Below are positions 25,788 through 34,158 of a stretch of DNA of 64,000 nucleotides, one piece after another; position 1 is the stretch's first letter, and each line of letters begins with the position of its first letter. The stretch lies in assembly GCA_964633285.1 (NCBI GenBank), contig CAZWGA010000009.1:67311-131310 (forward strand). Reading direction: 5' to 3'. Source of the stretch: 20CM-2-55-15 sp964633285. Its GTDB lineage: Bacteria; Acidobacteriota; Terriglobia; 20CM-2-55-15. The translations under genes and the position numbers were made by a program. The notes beneath the pieces were generated by a model. That model did no database searches. It was not told the origin of the DNA and worked only from the letters and a program-made list of their open reading frames with translations.

Positions 25788-26470
25788 GCAGTAACTCCTT
25801 CCGGAAGCAACACACCTTTGTCCAAATGTCGAGTGATCGTCGCGTGGCGGGCGGCGCGGGGATCATGCGTCACCATCACGACGGTCTTTTTGAATTCTCT
25901 ATTAAGTCTTTCCAGAATTGCCAGAATTTCATCCGCTGACTGGGCGTCCAGATCCCCGGTCGGCTCATCCGCCAGAATCAACTGCGGATCCGTAACAAGC
26001 GCCCGGGCAATTGCGACTCGTTGTTCCTGACCTCCGGAAAGCTGGCGGGGGTAATGCGTCATACGATCCTGAAGCCCGACCAGAGACAGCGCGGTCTCGA
26101 CGTGCTTGCGCCGTTCCGTCCTGGACAACTTCGTCAGCAGGAGCGGCAATTCGACATTTTCGAACGCCGTCAGTACTGGAATCAGATTGAATGTTTGAAA
26201 GACAAAACCGATGGTGTGATTCCGCCATGCTGCGAGCTGTCCTTCACTCATACGAGAAATATCCGTATCTCCCACAATGACCTGACCACTCGAAGGACGA
26301 TCGATACCGGCGATCAGGTTCAGCAACGTCGACTTTCCCGAACCCGAAGGTCCCATCAGACACAGGAACTCGCCCTGATTTATCAAAACACTCGTTTCAC
26401 GAAGTGCAACGATCTCCGCCGCTTCTTTCTTGAATACCTTCGTGACGTTGCGAATCTCCACTGTACTCAT
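25784..26470 (-). CDS. ABC transporter ATP-binding protein (MacB/LolD type)
   Basis: A 228-aa ATPase with Walker A GPSGSGKST (40-48), Q-loop VFQTFNLIPVLTAFENV, signature LSGGQEQRVAIARAL and Walker B LILADEPTGDLD, all in the form typical of the MacB/LolD/FtsE group. It should power the two FtsX-type permeases encoded upstream. Its ATG overlaps the adaptor stop by 4 nt and its stop overlaps the DsbA-like gene start, so the genes are translationally coupled. Confidence 0.94.
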   Translation of the reverse strand: MSTVEIRNVTKVFKKEAAEIVALRETSVLINQGEFLCLMGPSGSGKSTLLNLIAGIDRPSSGQVIVGDTDISRMSEGQLAAWRNHTIGFVFQTFNLIPVLTAFENVELPLLLTKLSRTERRKHVETALSLVGLQDRMTHYPRQLSGGQEQRVAIARALVTDPQLILADEPTGDLDAQSADEILAILERLNREFKKTVVMVTHDPRAARHATITRHLDKGVLLPEGVTA

Positions 26471-27819
26471 TTCTTCGGAACTCCCTCGCTCACACGATCT
26501 CCCGGTTTCAATTGATTGTTCTGGTCGCCCACGATAATCGCTTCGCCGCCAACCAGACCGGCCGACACGAATGCATCACTGCCGGCTTCCTTCCGGACAA
26601 TGATGGGCTTTACCTGAACCCTGCCGCCGGCGATTACGTTCACGACTTTGCCGGACTCGCGATCCAGAATGGCCCGTTTAGGCACGACATAGAGCTTTGT
26701 TTCTTCCGGGACGGATTTCCCCTTTGTCCCCGCCTCGAGAAAGGTCACGCGTGCGTTCATGTCCGGCCGAATGAATTCGTCAGGCTCTAAAAACTTAACC
26801 TTTACTTGAATAGTTGCCTTCTGCCGGTTCGCCTCCGGGGAAATCTCATCCACCCGGCAGGTGTAGACCCGGTCGGGATATGCATCCGTCACTACCGTGC
26901 AGGGCTGTCTGGGAATGACGCGATTGAAATCGTTTTGATTGATGTCCAGTTCCACCTGGATATCGCTCAAATCGGCCAGCGTTACGACAAACGATTTTGC
27001 TCCCCGGTCGCCGACAAATGACGTAGTTACCATTTCGCCTTGTTCGACGTTCCGCTCCAGGATCGTTCCATCGCTTGGAACCTGAATCTCCGTGGCGTCG
27101 AGTATCGTCTTCGCATAATCCACGGCGGCTTTAGCCCGAGCCGTCTCCGATCGCGCATTGTCGATTTGCTCTCTTCGCGGCCCCTGGCGAACAAGCTCGT
27201 ATGTTTTCGTCAAAGCTGCTGCGCTGGCACGCGCACTGTCGTAACGGCCGCGAGCATCGTCGAGAGACTGCGCGGTGAAGACTCCTTCTTTCACAAGACC
27301 CTCGATCCGCCTGAGATTGGCTTCGTCGGTTCGAAGCTCGGCTTGTGCGCGATCCAGATCGGCTTTAGCTCGATCGATTTCCTCAGGCCGGGAACCCCGT
27401 TCCAATTCCTGAAGATGCGCCTGTGCCGATTCATAAGCCGCCTTCGCCTGCTCGTATTGCGCGCGATATTCGCGATCTTCCAGGCGCACAACAACCTGAC
27501 CCTGCTTCACACGATTACCTTTCTCGACACCGATCCACGCTACGCGGCCAGCAATCTTTGAGCCCACCTGAATCTTGTGATGCGCGATGACGTACCCCGT
27601 TGCGACGAGAACGGCCGATTGGGAACTGTTTTCGAGACGCGGATGGACGGTCTCGACCGCGATTGTCTGAGGCTGGAGTGTGAAATAGAAGTATACGGCC
27701 GCGATCACCAGCAACAGAATCAAAACGAGAAGGATGAAACGGCCGCCGCTGCGCCTGGGCTCAGCCCTTTTGCTGGGATCAATCTTAAGTTTGCTCAGTT
27801 CGCTCGAAAGGTTATCCAT
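26467..27819 (-). CDS. HlyD/MacA-type periplasmic adaptor protein
   Basis: A 450-aa membrane-fusion protein: cytoplasmic N-terminus, one transmembrane helix (about 28-50, FILLVLILLLVIAAVYFYF), biotinyl-lipoyl halves (GSKIAGRVAWIGVEKGNRVKQG and ...IQVPSDGTILERNVEQGE), a long coiled coil between them (about 115-235) and a beta-barrel domain. It would link the inner-membrane ABC complex to an outer-membrane channel. The ATG at 27819 is preferred to the TTG at 27825. No outer-membrane TolC-like gene is in the window. Unlike the rest of the operon it is separated from the upstream permease by 78 nt containing a hairpin. Confidence 0.92.
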   Translation of the reverse strand: MDNLSSELSKLKIDPSKRAEPRRSGGRFILLVLILLLVIAAVYFYFTLQPQTIAVETVHPRLENSSQSAVLVATGYVIAHHKIQVGSKIAGRVAWIGVEKGNRVKQGQVVVRLEDREYRAQYEQAKAAYESAQAHLQELERGSRPEEIDRAKADLDRAQAELRTDEANLRRIEGLVKEGVFTAQSLDDARGRYDSARASAAALTKTYELVRQGPRREQIDNARSETARAKAAVDYAKTILDATEIQVPSDGTILERNVEQGEMVTTSFVGDRGAKSFVVTLADLSDIQVELDINQNDFNRVIPRQPCTVVTDAYPDRVYTCRVDEISPEANRQKATIQVKVKFLEPDEFIRPDMNARVTFLEAGTKGKSVPEETKLYVVPKRAILDRESGKVVNVIAGGRVQVKPIIVRKEAGSDAFVSAGLVGGEAIIVGDQNNQLKPGDRVSEGVPKK

Positions 27820-27829
27820 ATTCAACGAA

Positions 27830-27848
27830 CGCGGGTATAAAACCCGCG
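27830..27848. repeat. CGCGGGT-ATAAA-ACCCGCG palindrome in the operon gap
   Basis: Perfect 7-bp arms with a 5-nt loop, 10 nt upstream of the adaptor ATG and 50 nt after the permease stop. It looks like a REP-type or MITE-derived palindrome inserted into an otherwise tightly spaced operon, or an mRNA-stability/attenuator hairpin. I see no second copy in this window. Confidence 0.45.
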
Positions 27849-27897
27849 ACTACAGAATGGCGATAAACATTGGACCCGATTATGCCGCGTTCGTTCC

Positions 27898-29040
27898 TCA
27901 CACCTCTGTCCTCAAAGCTCGCACGATCGTCATTCGTGCCGCCAGCCGCGCCGGCAGCAGGCCGCCGAGGGTACCCATCACTGCGGCGAATATCATTCCG
28001 TTTAGCATAAGCGCCGGTGTCACTTGGAAATCGAAGATGACTTCGGAAAACGTCACAAAGTTTGCGGTGCCGGTGGAAATTCCATTCATAGGGAGCGCCA
28101 GGAGGCAGCCCACTGCCCCGCCGAGTAAGGCGAGTGCCAGGGATTCGGCAATAAACGACACCATGATGTTTCGCCGTTTGAAACCGAGGACGCGCAATGT
28201 AGCAATTTCACGCGTGCGATAGGCGGTAGCGGCATACATCGTGTTCATAACCGCGAAAGAGGACCCTACCGCCATGATTATCGCGATCAGGTACCCCAGG
28301 ACTTTGATCGGAGTTGCCGTTGACGTCTGAGTTTCGAAATATTCCTTCTGTCCGAATACATCGAGCTTGAGACGCCGGTCGTTGGCCAGACGGTCTCGAA
28401 CACTCTTGAGCGCAGCCTCGTCCGAGCAACGGACCAGCAAGGAGCTGTAGATCGGACGCTCGAATTCACCCGAAATTTCGTTGTAGTTGCCCCAGATCTC
28501 GGAGTCATAGGCGGTGTGGGCGGCATCAAACATCCCGACGACATCCCACCGCGTCCTTCCGATCTTGATCTTGTCTCCAACCTTCGTGTCGCGAAACCGC
28601 CTGGACAAGGATCGGCTGACGACAACTTCCCGCAGGCCCGGCCGCAACATTCGCCCATCGACGATCTTGATCCGCGGCCTCAACTCGAAAGATTTGTCCG
28701 AGATTCCTCGAATGATCACATTCGCAGTCTCGCCCGTAAGTCTCGGATGATTGATCAAGACAACGAGTTCACCCGCAACGGCGGTCACACCTTCGGTGGA
28801 TTCGACAATGGGCCTCAGATCGCGATCGATGATGCTGTTGGTCTCGGCCGCCTCGGACGACTGCCGTAGCATGATCACGTTGAGCGGTTCGCCCGAATCA
28901 ACGAAGGTGCTTTCGAGACCGTGCACCATGGCGAGCACCGTTACAAAGACAGCTACGGTGAGCGCCACTCCGAGTACCGTCATGGCTGTGCCGACGCGCC
29001 GCACGATCAGGCTTCGCAGGTTGTACTTCAGTGGAATCAT
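27898..29040 (-). CDS. ABC transporter permease (FtsX/MacB_PCD type), second of two
   Basis: A 380-aa permease with one N-terminal transmembrane helix (about 18-42), a large periplasmic MacB-like domain (about 45-255) and three C-terminal helices with the FtsX signature TREIATLRVLGFKRRNI. The ATG at 29040 overlaps the stop of the first permease by 4 nt; the longer frame to 29139 lies inside that gene and is rejected. It pairs with the permease at 29037-30188 to form a heterodimeric exporter with the ATPase at 25784. Confidence 0.9.
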   Translation of the reverse strand: MIPLKYNLRSLIVRRVGTAMTVLGVALTVAVFVTVLAMVHGLESTFVDSGEPLNVIMLRQSSEAAETNSIIDRDLRPIVESTEGVTAVAGELVVLINHPRLTGETANVIIRGISDKSFELRPRIKIVDGRMLRPGLREVVVSRSLSRRFRDTKVGDKIKIGRTRWDVVGMFDAAHTAYDSEIWGNYNEISGEFERPIYSSLLVRCSDEAALKSVRDRLANDRRLKLDVFGQKEYFETQTSTATPIKVLGYLIAIIMAVGSSFAVMNTMYAATAYRTREIATLRVLGFKRRNIMVSFIAESLALALLGGAVGCLLALPMNGISTGTANFVTFSEVIFDFQVTPALMLNGMIFAAVMGTLGGLLPARLAARMTIVRALRTEV

Positions 29041-30188
29041 TCGCCCCTTCTCCGGACAGCATCGGCAATCGCCAGACGAGAAGCGCTCCAGGCAGGGACA
29101 GCGGTACTCGCTAGGGCGACAACCAGCGCAATGACACACGCCAGGAGAATCGTTGTGCCATCCACGTTGAAAACCTGGATGAAACCCGTGGTCACGCTGT
29201 TGAAATCAACGAATCGCCACAGGTACCGCCCCCCAACGGATCCCACCAGCCCTCCGAGGACACCGATCAATGCCGCCTCCGCAATCAGTACGGAAAGCAC
29301 CTGGCCCGGCGAGAATCCCAGCGTTTTCAGGATGGCGATCTCGCCCGTCCGTTCGCGAATCGACATGGCCATCGAATTGGCGGTCACCAGAATGATTGTG
29401 AAGATCAACACCGTCGAAATGCTGACGATCAATGTGTTGATATTGCCGAGCATGGATACGAACCCGAGGACAAACGCTTTCTCCGTTTCCGTCTTCGTCG
29501 GCGCAGTGCTGTTCGCGAATCCGTCATCAATGGCGCCAGAAATTGCCGCTACCTGATCCGGCGACTTGACTTTGACGACGAACACGCCGGATCGATCATG
29601 GAATGCGTCTCCCGCAATTTCATTGAGGTAATCCCAGTGAAGGATGAACAGACTCTCGCTTCCCGAGTCCTTGATGAACCCGCGAACGACGGGCTCAACG
29701 GTCGGAAAGAACGTGCCTTCCAGCGTCACGCGGTCACCAATTTTCCAGCCGTACTTCTTTGCGATGCTGACGCCGGCGAGGGCGGCGGTTCGTTCTTTCT
29801 TGAAGGCCTCCAGTTGTTCCGGGCCGGCAACATGAATATCGGGATAAACTGCGAAGAATCGATCGGCATCGACGGCAAACTGAGCGAAGAAATTCTGCGG
29901 ATCTTTATAGGTTCCACCAACCCACTGGTACGCGGTGACTTCCTCGACGCCCGGCATGACGCGGATTCTGTCCCGATAGGAAATCGGCATCGAGTCTCCA
30001 AGACCTGTTTCCCTGCGGGTCATCATGCGCGTGGCGGAATCCTGAGTGAGGGCCGGACTCTCGAGTTGTGTAAGAAGCGTGCGAAGCGTGCTGATCAGGA
30101 ACATCGACATACTGATGCTCAGCACCGTCAGTATCGTCCGCCTGCGGTTACGAAACGCGTTCCTGAGAATCAGCAGCAGAAATTTCAT
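29037..30188 (-). CDS. ABC transporter permease (FtsX/MacB_PCD type), first of two
   Basis: A 383-aa permease with an N-terminal helix (ILTVLSISMSMFLISTL), a periplasmic domain and three C-terminal helices carrying RERTGEIAILKTLGFSPGQVL, the FtsX-family hallmark. It starts 10 nt after the aminotransferase gene and overlaps the second permease by 4 nt. Two different permeases in tandem with an adaptor and ATPase suggest a MacAB-like exporter of a peptide, lipid or lipoprotein substrate that cannot be named from sequence. Confidence 0.9.
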   Translation of the reverse strand: MKFLLLILRNAFRNRRRTILTVLSISMSMFLISTLRTLLTQLESPALTQDSATRMMTRRETGLGDSMPISYRDRIRVMPGVEEVTAYQWVGGTYKDPQNFFAQFAVDADRFFAVYPDIHVAGPEQLEAFKKERTAALAGVSIAKKYGWKIGDRVTLEGTFFPTVEPVVRGFIKDSGSESLFILHWDYLNEIAGDAFHDRSGVFVVKVKSPDQVAAISGAIDDGFANSTAPTKTETEKAFVLGFVSMLGNINTLIVSISTVLIFTIILVTANSMAMSIRERTGEIAILKTLGFSPGQVLSVLIAEAALIGVLGGLVGSVGGRYLWRFVDFNSVTTGFIQVFNVDGTTILLACVIALVVALASTAVPAWSASRLAIADAVRRRGE

Positions 30189-30198
30189 AAGCAGATTT

Positions 30199-31548
30199 TC
30201 AGCTCTGGACTGCGGCGGGAATGGCCTCTCCCAGAATGTTCACGCAGGCATCAAGGTCCTCATCCGAGATCACGAATGCGGGAGCCAGCATGTAAGTGTC
30301 GTCCTTGAATCGGCTGACCAGGCCTCGCTTGCAGCATTCCTGATAAATCCGCGCCCCGGTTTTTCGTGCCGCCGGAAAAGGTTTCTTCGTGGCTTTGTCC
30401 TCCACAACCTCTACGCCGCACATCAAACCGAGGCCGCGAACATCGCCGACATGCTCCATCGCGCTGAGTTGTTTCAAGCCTGCGAGAAGTTTTCTGCCCT
30501 TTCTGCCGGCTTCTTCGACGAGGCCCTCACGATCGAGAATATCCAGTGTCGCGAGAGCTACTGCGCAGCAAGTGGGATGTCCCGAGTAAGTGAAGGCATG
30601 CATCCAGCGGCGATCCGGAGGAGCTTCCGCCAAAACCTTATAGATTCGATCCGACATGCCGATGCCGCCCAGCGGCAGATATCCCGAGGTAACTCCCTTT
30701 GCAAACGAAAAGATATCCGGTTGAACCTTCCAGTGCTCGAGTCCAAACCAGCGGCCGAGGCGCCCGAATCCAGTGATGACTTCATCCGCGATGAAAAGTA
30801 CGTCGTACTTGTCGCAGATTTCGCGAATGCGAGGAAAATAGTCGTCCTGCGGAACGATTAAACCGCCGGCGCCTTGAACGGGCTCCGCAAGAAACGCAGC
30901 AACTGTTTCGGCGCCTTCTCGAAGAATGGCCTTCTCCAGCTCGTCAGCGGCGGCCCGGCCCTGGCTGACGGCCGGGTTGTCGGAAACATATCGATAGGGA
31001 TATGGCGAAGGAATATGCAGGAAGCCCGGAAGCTTCGAACTGAACATCGGCCAGAATCCGGGAATGCCCGTGGCATTCATGGCGCCGATTGTCACTCCGT
31101 GATAGCCATGCTCCCGGCTGATGATTTTCGATTTATCCGGCTTGCCCTGAGTGTTCCAGAAGAACCGCGCCGTCTTGATTGCCGTATCGTTGGATTCCGC
31201 TCCACCCGATGAAAAGAAAAAGTGATTGATCGAGGGATAACTTAACTGCGACAACTTCTCGGCGAGCTGCACTGCGGGCACGTTCGTATGTCCGATGTAG
31301 GACGTCGTAAACGCGATCTGCTCCATCTGTCGGACTGCTGCCTGCGCGAGTTCCGTCCTGCCGTGACCCAGTGTTACATTCCACAGGCAGGCTAGGCCGT
31401 CGATGAATTCCCGGCCATCGGCGTTTCGCATGCGCGCGCCTTTGCCCGAAACCCATACAAACGGCTGCTTGTGATCGTTAGGATGAAACTGGGGATGAAC
31501 AAAATGCTCCTGATCGGTCTTGATTATCGTTTGAAGATCAACCGTCAT
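30199..31548 (-). CDS. Class III PLP-dependent aminotransferase (omega-amino acid type)
   Basis: A 449-aa fold-type I transaminase with the PLP lysine Lys284 in SFAKGVTSGYLPLGG, the LFIADEVITGFGRLG aspartate motif and the SGGAESNDTAIKTARFF cofactor loop. It aligns with beta-alanine/putrescine/taurine-pyruvate type transaminases; the amino donor is not predictable. A GAGGAG Shine-Dalgarno sequence lies 5 nt upstream of the ATG, right beside a long palindrome (31561-31636). The ABC exporter genes follow 10 nt downstream on the same strand, so they may be co-transcribed. Confidence 0.9.
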   Translation of the reverse strand: MTVDLQTIIKTDQEHFVHPQFHPNDHKQPFVWVSGKGARMRNADGREFIDGLACLWNVTLGHGRTELAQAAVRQMEQIAFTTSYIGHTNVPAVQLAEKLSQLSYPSINHFFFSSGGAESNDTAIKTARFFWNTQGKPDKSKIISREHGYHGVTIGAMNATGIPGFWPMFSSKLPGFLHIPSPYPYRYVSDNPAVSQGRAAADELEKAILREGAETVAAFLAEPVQGAGGLIVPQDDYFPRIREICDKYDVLFIADEVITGFGRLGRWFGLEHWKVQPDIFSFAKGVTSGYLPLGGIGMSDRIYKVLAEAPPDRRWMHAFTYSGHPTCCAVALATLDILDREGLVEEAGRKGRKLLAGLKQLSAMEHVGDVRGLGLMCGVEVVEDKATKKPFPAARKTGARIYQECCKRGLVSRFKDDTYMLAPAFVISDEDLDACVNILGEAIPAAVQS

Positions 31549-31560
31549 TATTACTCCTCA

Positions 31561-31636
31561 AATTCGGTGTCAGTGGCCTGAATCACCTGTTTGCTGAAGG
31601 ACCAGTTTAGGTTATTCAGGCCTCAGACACCGAATT
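31561..31636. repeat. Long imperfect palindrome between divergent genes
   Basis: Outer arms AATTCGGTGTC (31561-31571) and GACACCGAATT (31626-31636) and inner arms GGCCTGAAT (31575-31583) and ATTCAGGCC (31614-31622) match perfectly, separated by a 3-nt internal loop; four more pairs (ACCT/AGGT) extend inward. The whole 76-nt element would fold into one hairpin of about 24 bp. Its edge is one nt from the Shine-Dalgarno sequence of the aminotransferase gene. It could be a MITE-like repeat or a 5'-UTR regulatory structure. Confidence 0.6.
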
Positions 31637-31691
31637 ACCAAAGCTGTTCATGATAACAAGTGTCGCGCAACACGTGTAATATCTTCTCGCC

Positions 31692-32138
31692 ATGTCCAGA
31701 CGGGAAATCTCCGCAGGATGCGTTGTCTACCGCAACAGCAATGGCGGCATCGATGTCGCATTGATCCAGCCGCGTGATCGAAAGGCCTGGGCGCTGCCGA
31801 AGGGTCTGATCGAACCGGGTGAGGTACCTGAAGCAGCAGCACAACGGGAAGCTCGAGAAGAGACCGGCCTGTCCGGAAATCTGGTCACGAAGCTCGATAC
31901 CATCAAGTACTCCTACATGGCGAAGTGGGAACATCCAACGGTGCGCGTGTTCAAGATCGTCACATTCTATCTTCTCCAATACACCGAAGGTGATGTCTCC
32001 CAGCACGATAAAGAAGTCGATCGCGTGGAGTGGTTTCCCATCGATAAAGCCATCGCCAATGCGAGCTATCCACAGGAAAAGGCGCTCATCCGAAAAGCAA
32101 AGTCATTGATCGAGACGCGGCACGAGGCGAATGAATGA
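31692..32138 (+). CDS. Nudix hydrolase
   Basis: A 148-aa protein with a complete Nudix box, G38-x5-E44-x7-R52-E53-x2-E56-E57-x-G59, reading GLIEPGEVPEAAAQREAREE. It should hydrolyse a nucleoside diphosphate linked to another moiety; the segment CVVYRNSNGGIDVALIQPR and the short length resemble diadenosine-tetraphosphate (Ap4A) or bis-nucleotide hydrolases. The stop overlaps the ATG of the M61 gene by 4 nt, starting a three-gene unit with the selenoprotein. Confidence 0.9.
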   Translation: MSRREISAGCVVYRNSNGGIDVALIQPRDRKAWALPKGLIEPGEVPEAAAQREAREETGLSGNLVTKLDTIKYSYMAKWEHPTVRVFKIVTFYLLQYTEGDVSQHDKEVDRVEWFPIDKAIANASYPQEKALIRKAKSLIETRHEANE

Positions 32139-33910
32139 AGGGTGTGGTCCTTTTATCGATCATGCTCGCCGCGCAGCCCGCCCGCGCGCAAGCCATCTAT
32201 GCTGAAAATCAGATTCCGGCTCGTGGAGTGAGTATCGAGTACACGCTAACGATCAAGAATCCGATCTCGCATTTGTACGAAGTCGAAATGTCGATCAAAG
32301 GCATTCGAGAGCCGGCTGTTTCGGTATCCATGCCGGCCTGGTCACCCGGCATTTATCGAATCGAGAATTATGCGCGGAACGTTCAGGACTTTCACGCAGC
32401 CAATAGTCGCAACCAGCCTTTGAAGTGGGAACAAACCGACAAACAGACGTGGCGCGTCACGAAGCCGGCTGCCGAAGATCTCGAAATACGTTATCAGGTA
32501 TTCTCGCCTTTGCTCACAGATCAGATGGCGGATCTCGCACCACCCGCGACTTTCATGTATGTGGCCGGACAAAAACATGTGCCCTGCAGCCTCAAGTACA
32601 ACGTGCCGGGAGGATGGAAGGTTCACACGGCCCTCGAAAAGAAGGGCGACCGGTATTATGCGGGCGACTACGACATTTTTATCGACGCTCCTGCCTTCAT
32701 CGGCGAATTCAAGGTCATCGAATTCGACGCCGGCGGTGCGCATCATCATCTGGTGTTGAGCAAGCCCGGCATCTCGCTGAGCGCCGCGCAGGTAACGTCG
32801 GATATTCAGGACATTGTCGAAGCAGCGATTCCGATCTTCGGCAAACTTCCATTTAAGGACTACACGTTCCTGATCAAGGTTCAATCTCAAGCATCCAACA
32901 GCGTCGAGCATTTGAATTCCACGCGGATTACCGTCGGTGAAAATGACTTCGTCGCCCAGTCCAGCTATCGGCAATTCCTCGCAACAGTAGCGCACGAATT
33001 CGTTCACCTCTGGAATGTGAAACGTATCCGGCCTGCGGCACTCGGCCCGTTCGACTACACGCGCGAAGTTCACACTCATTTGCTCTGGGTTTCTGAAGGA
33101 CTCACCAGCTATTACGGAGACCTTTTACTCGAGCGCGCTGGAATTGATATGCCTGTCGAGTATCTCAGCCGAATGGGCGTGATTGTCGATCAGCTTGAGC
33201 ATTCACCCGGCCGGCGCCTCATGAGTTTGGAAGAAGCAAGTTGGAATGCCTGGCTCACCAGCGACAACGCGATCAACAATACCGTTTCCTATTACACGAA
33301 AGGCGAACTTATCGGCATGCTCCTCGACGTGGAAATCCGGGCACGCACCAAGAACAAGAAAAGCCTGGACGACGTCATGCGCTACCTGATCGAACACTAC
33401 GCGGACAAAGGAATCGGTTTTCCTGAAGATGGATTTCTCAAGGCGGTTGAAAGCGTCGCGGGTTCCGATTTTCACGAATTCTATGCAGCGACTGCACAGG
33501 GCCGGCAGGAACTGGATTACAACCGTTATCTCAAACCGGCGGGACTCTCCGTTGAAGTGCAGCTCCAGCCCGGAACCATCTATCTCGGAATCGAATTCGA
33601 AACCGTGGAAGGCATGCCGCGGATCAAACGGGTTGTACCTAATTCGCCGGCCGAACGAGCCAGAATGGATGCCGGCGATATCCTCGTCGCCATGAACGAC
33701 GAACGCCTCAGTTTTGAGAATTTTCGCAGCCGGCTTCATTCCCATGCGATCGGGGAAACTATTAAACTGACCGTGATGCGAGGCGATCGTCTGCTGACTC
33801 TCAATGTGGTGCCGGCAGAGTTTCAGGAAGAGCGATGGCAAATCAACGAGCTTCAACGGCCGACGCCGGAACAAATGGAACTGAAGAAAGCCTGGTTAGA
33901 GGAGAAATGA
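32135..33910 (+). CDS. Secreted M61 family glycyl aminopeptidase with PDZ domain
   Basis: A 591-aa exported protease. A short signal peptide (MKGVVLLSIMLAAQPARAQA) precedes the M61 N-terminal beta domain; the catalytic zinc motif is HEFVHLWN (His287, Glu288, His291) and the downstream WVSEGLTSYYGD supplies the third ligand. A PDZ domain occupies about residues 480-565 (GIEFETVEGMPRIKRVVPNSP). All catalytic residues are present. It lies between a Nudix gene (4-nt overlap) and the selenoprotein gene (directly adjacent). Confidence 0.92.
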   Translation: MKGVVLLSIMLAAQPARAQAIYAENQIPARGVSIEYTLTIKNPISHLYEVEMSIKGIREPAVSVSMPAWSPGIYRIENYARNVQDFHAANSRNQPLKWEQTDKQTWRVTKPAAEDLEIRYQVFSPLLTDQMADLAPPATFMYVAGQKHVPCSLKYNVPGGWKVHTALEKKGDRYYAGDYDIFIDAPAFIGEFKVIEFDAGGAHHHLVLSKPGISLSAAQVTSDIQDIVEAAIPIFGKLPFKDYTFLIKVQSQASNSVEHLNSTRITVGENDFVAQSSYRQFLATVAHEFVHLWNVKRIRPAALGPFDYTREVHTHLLWVSEGLTSYYGDLLLERAGIDMPVEYLSRMGVIVDQLEHSPGRRLMSLEEASWNAWLTSDNAINNTVSYYTKGELIGMLLDVEIRARTKNKKSLDDVMRYLIEHYADKGIGFPEDGFLKAVESVAGSDFHEFYAATAQGRQELDYNRYLKPAGLSVEVQLQPGTIYLGIEFETVEGMPRIKRVVPNSPAERARMDAGDILVAMNDERLSFENFRSRLHSHAIGETIKLTVMRGDRLLTLNVVPAEFQEERWQINELQRPTPEQMELKKAWLEEK

Positions 33911-34135
33911 ATGGAAATTGAAATTGTTTATTGCCAGGTTTGAAACTACGAACCTAAAGCGGTCAGTTTGACCGAAAAGCTCATCACCGATTTGAAAGAC
34001 AAGATCCAACGCCTCGTCCTTATTCCTTCCGATGGCGGCCGCTTCGAAATCAGCGTTGATGGCAAGCAGATCTATTCCAAGCTCCAAACCGGCAGGTTTC
34101 CGGACTATCAAGAAATTCGAAAACAGCTTCGGTGA
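33911..34135 (+). CDS. SelW-like (Rdx family, CxxU) selenoprotein with in-frame UGA
   Basis: Reading the TGA at 33941-33943 as selenocysteine gives a continuous 74-aa protein, MEIEIVYCQVUNYEPKA..., ending RFPDYQEIRKQLR before a real TGA at 34133. It matches the SelT/SelW/SelH (Rdx) family along its length: thioredoxin-like start with C8-Q9-V10-U11, helix, then LVLIPSDGGRFEISVDGKQIYSKL. The family is a known redox group in which U or C is used at this position. A strong AGAGGAG ribosome-binding site lies 6 nt before the ATG, which abuts the M61 stop. A SECIS-like hairpin follows the UGA. A nonsense mutation in a Cys form is the alternative, but UGA exactly at the catalytic position and the hairpin argue against it. 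It needs selA/selB/selC/selD elsewhere in the genome. Confidence 0.88.
33960..33974 (+). promoter_or_regulatory. Bacterial SECIS-like hairpin
   Basis: CGGTCA-GTT-TGACCG forms a perfect 6-bp stem with a 3-nt loop starting with G. The loop begins 22 nt after the UGA, inside the 16-37 nt window expected for bacterial SECIS elements, which also require a G among the first loop bases. It lies within the coding sequence, as in bacterial selenoprotein genes. Confidence 0.75.
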
Positions 34136-34149
34136 ATTCGTGGGAATTC
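34134..34149. terminator. Small hairpin between convergent genes
   Basis: GAATTC-GTGG-GAATTC: 6-bp arms and a 4-nt loop, starting inside the selenoprotein stop codon and 10 nt before the end of the convergent giant gene. There is no U-tract. It could be a weak bidirectional terminator; chance occurrence is possible. Confidence 0.25.
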
Positions 34150-34158
34150 CAGGGACGA

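Noticed and set aside
29041..29139. Upstream start (29139) of the second permease
   Set aside because: It would lie inside the first permease gene and add Cys/Arg-rich residues unlike the family; the ATG at 29040 gives the usual 4-nt overlap.
33911..33943. Interpretation of the TGA at 33941 as a simple nonsense mutation or sequencing error
   Set aside because: The TGA is at the catalytic Sec position of CxxU, the frame stays open and family-like afterwards, and a SECIS-like hairpin lies at the right distance.
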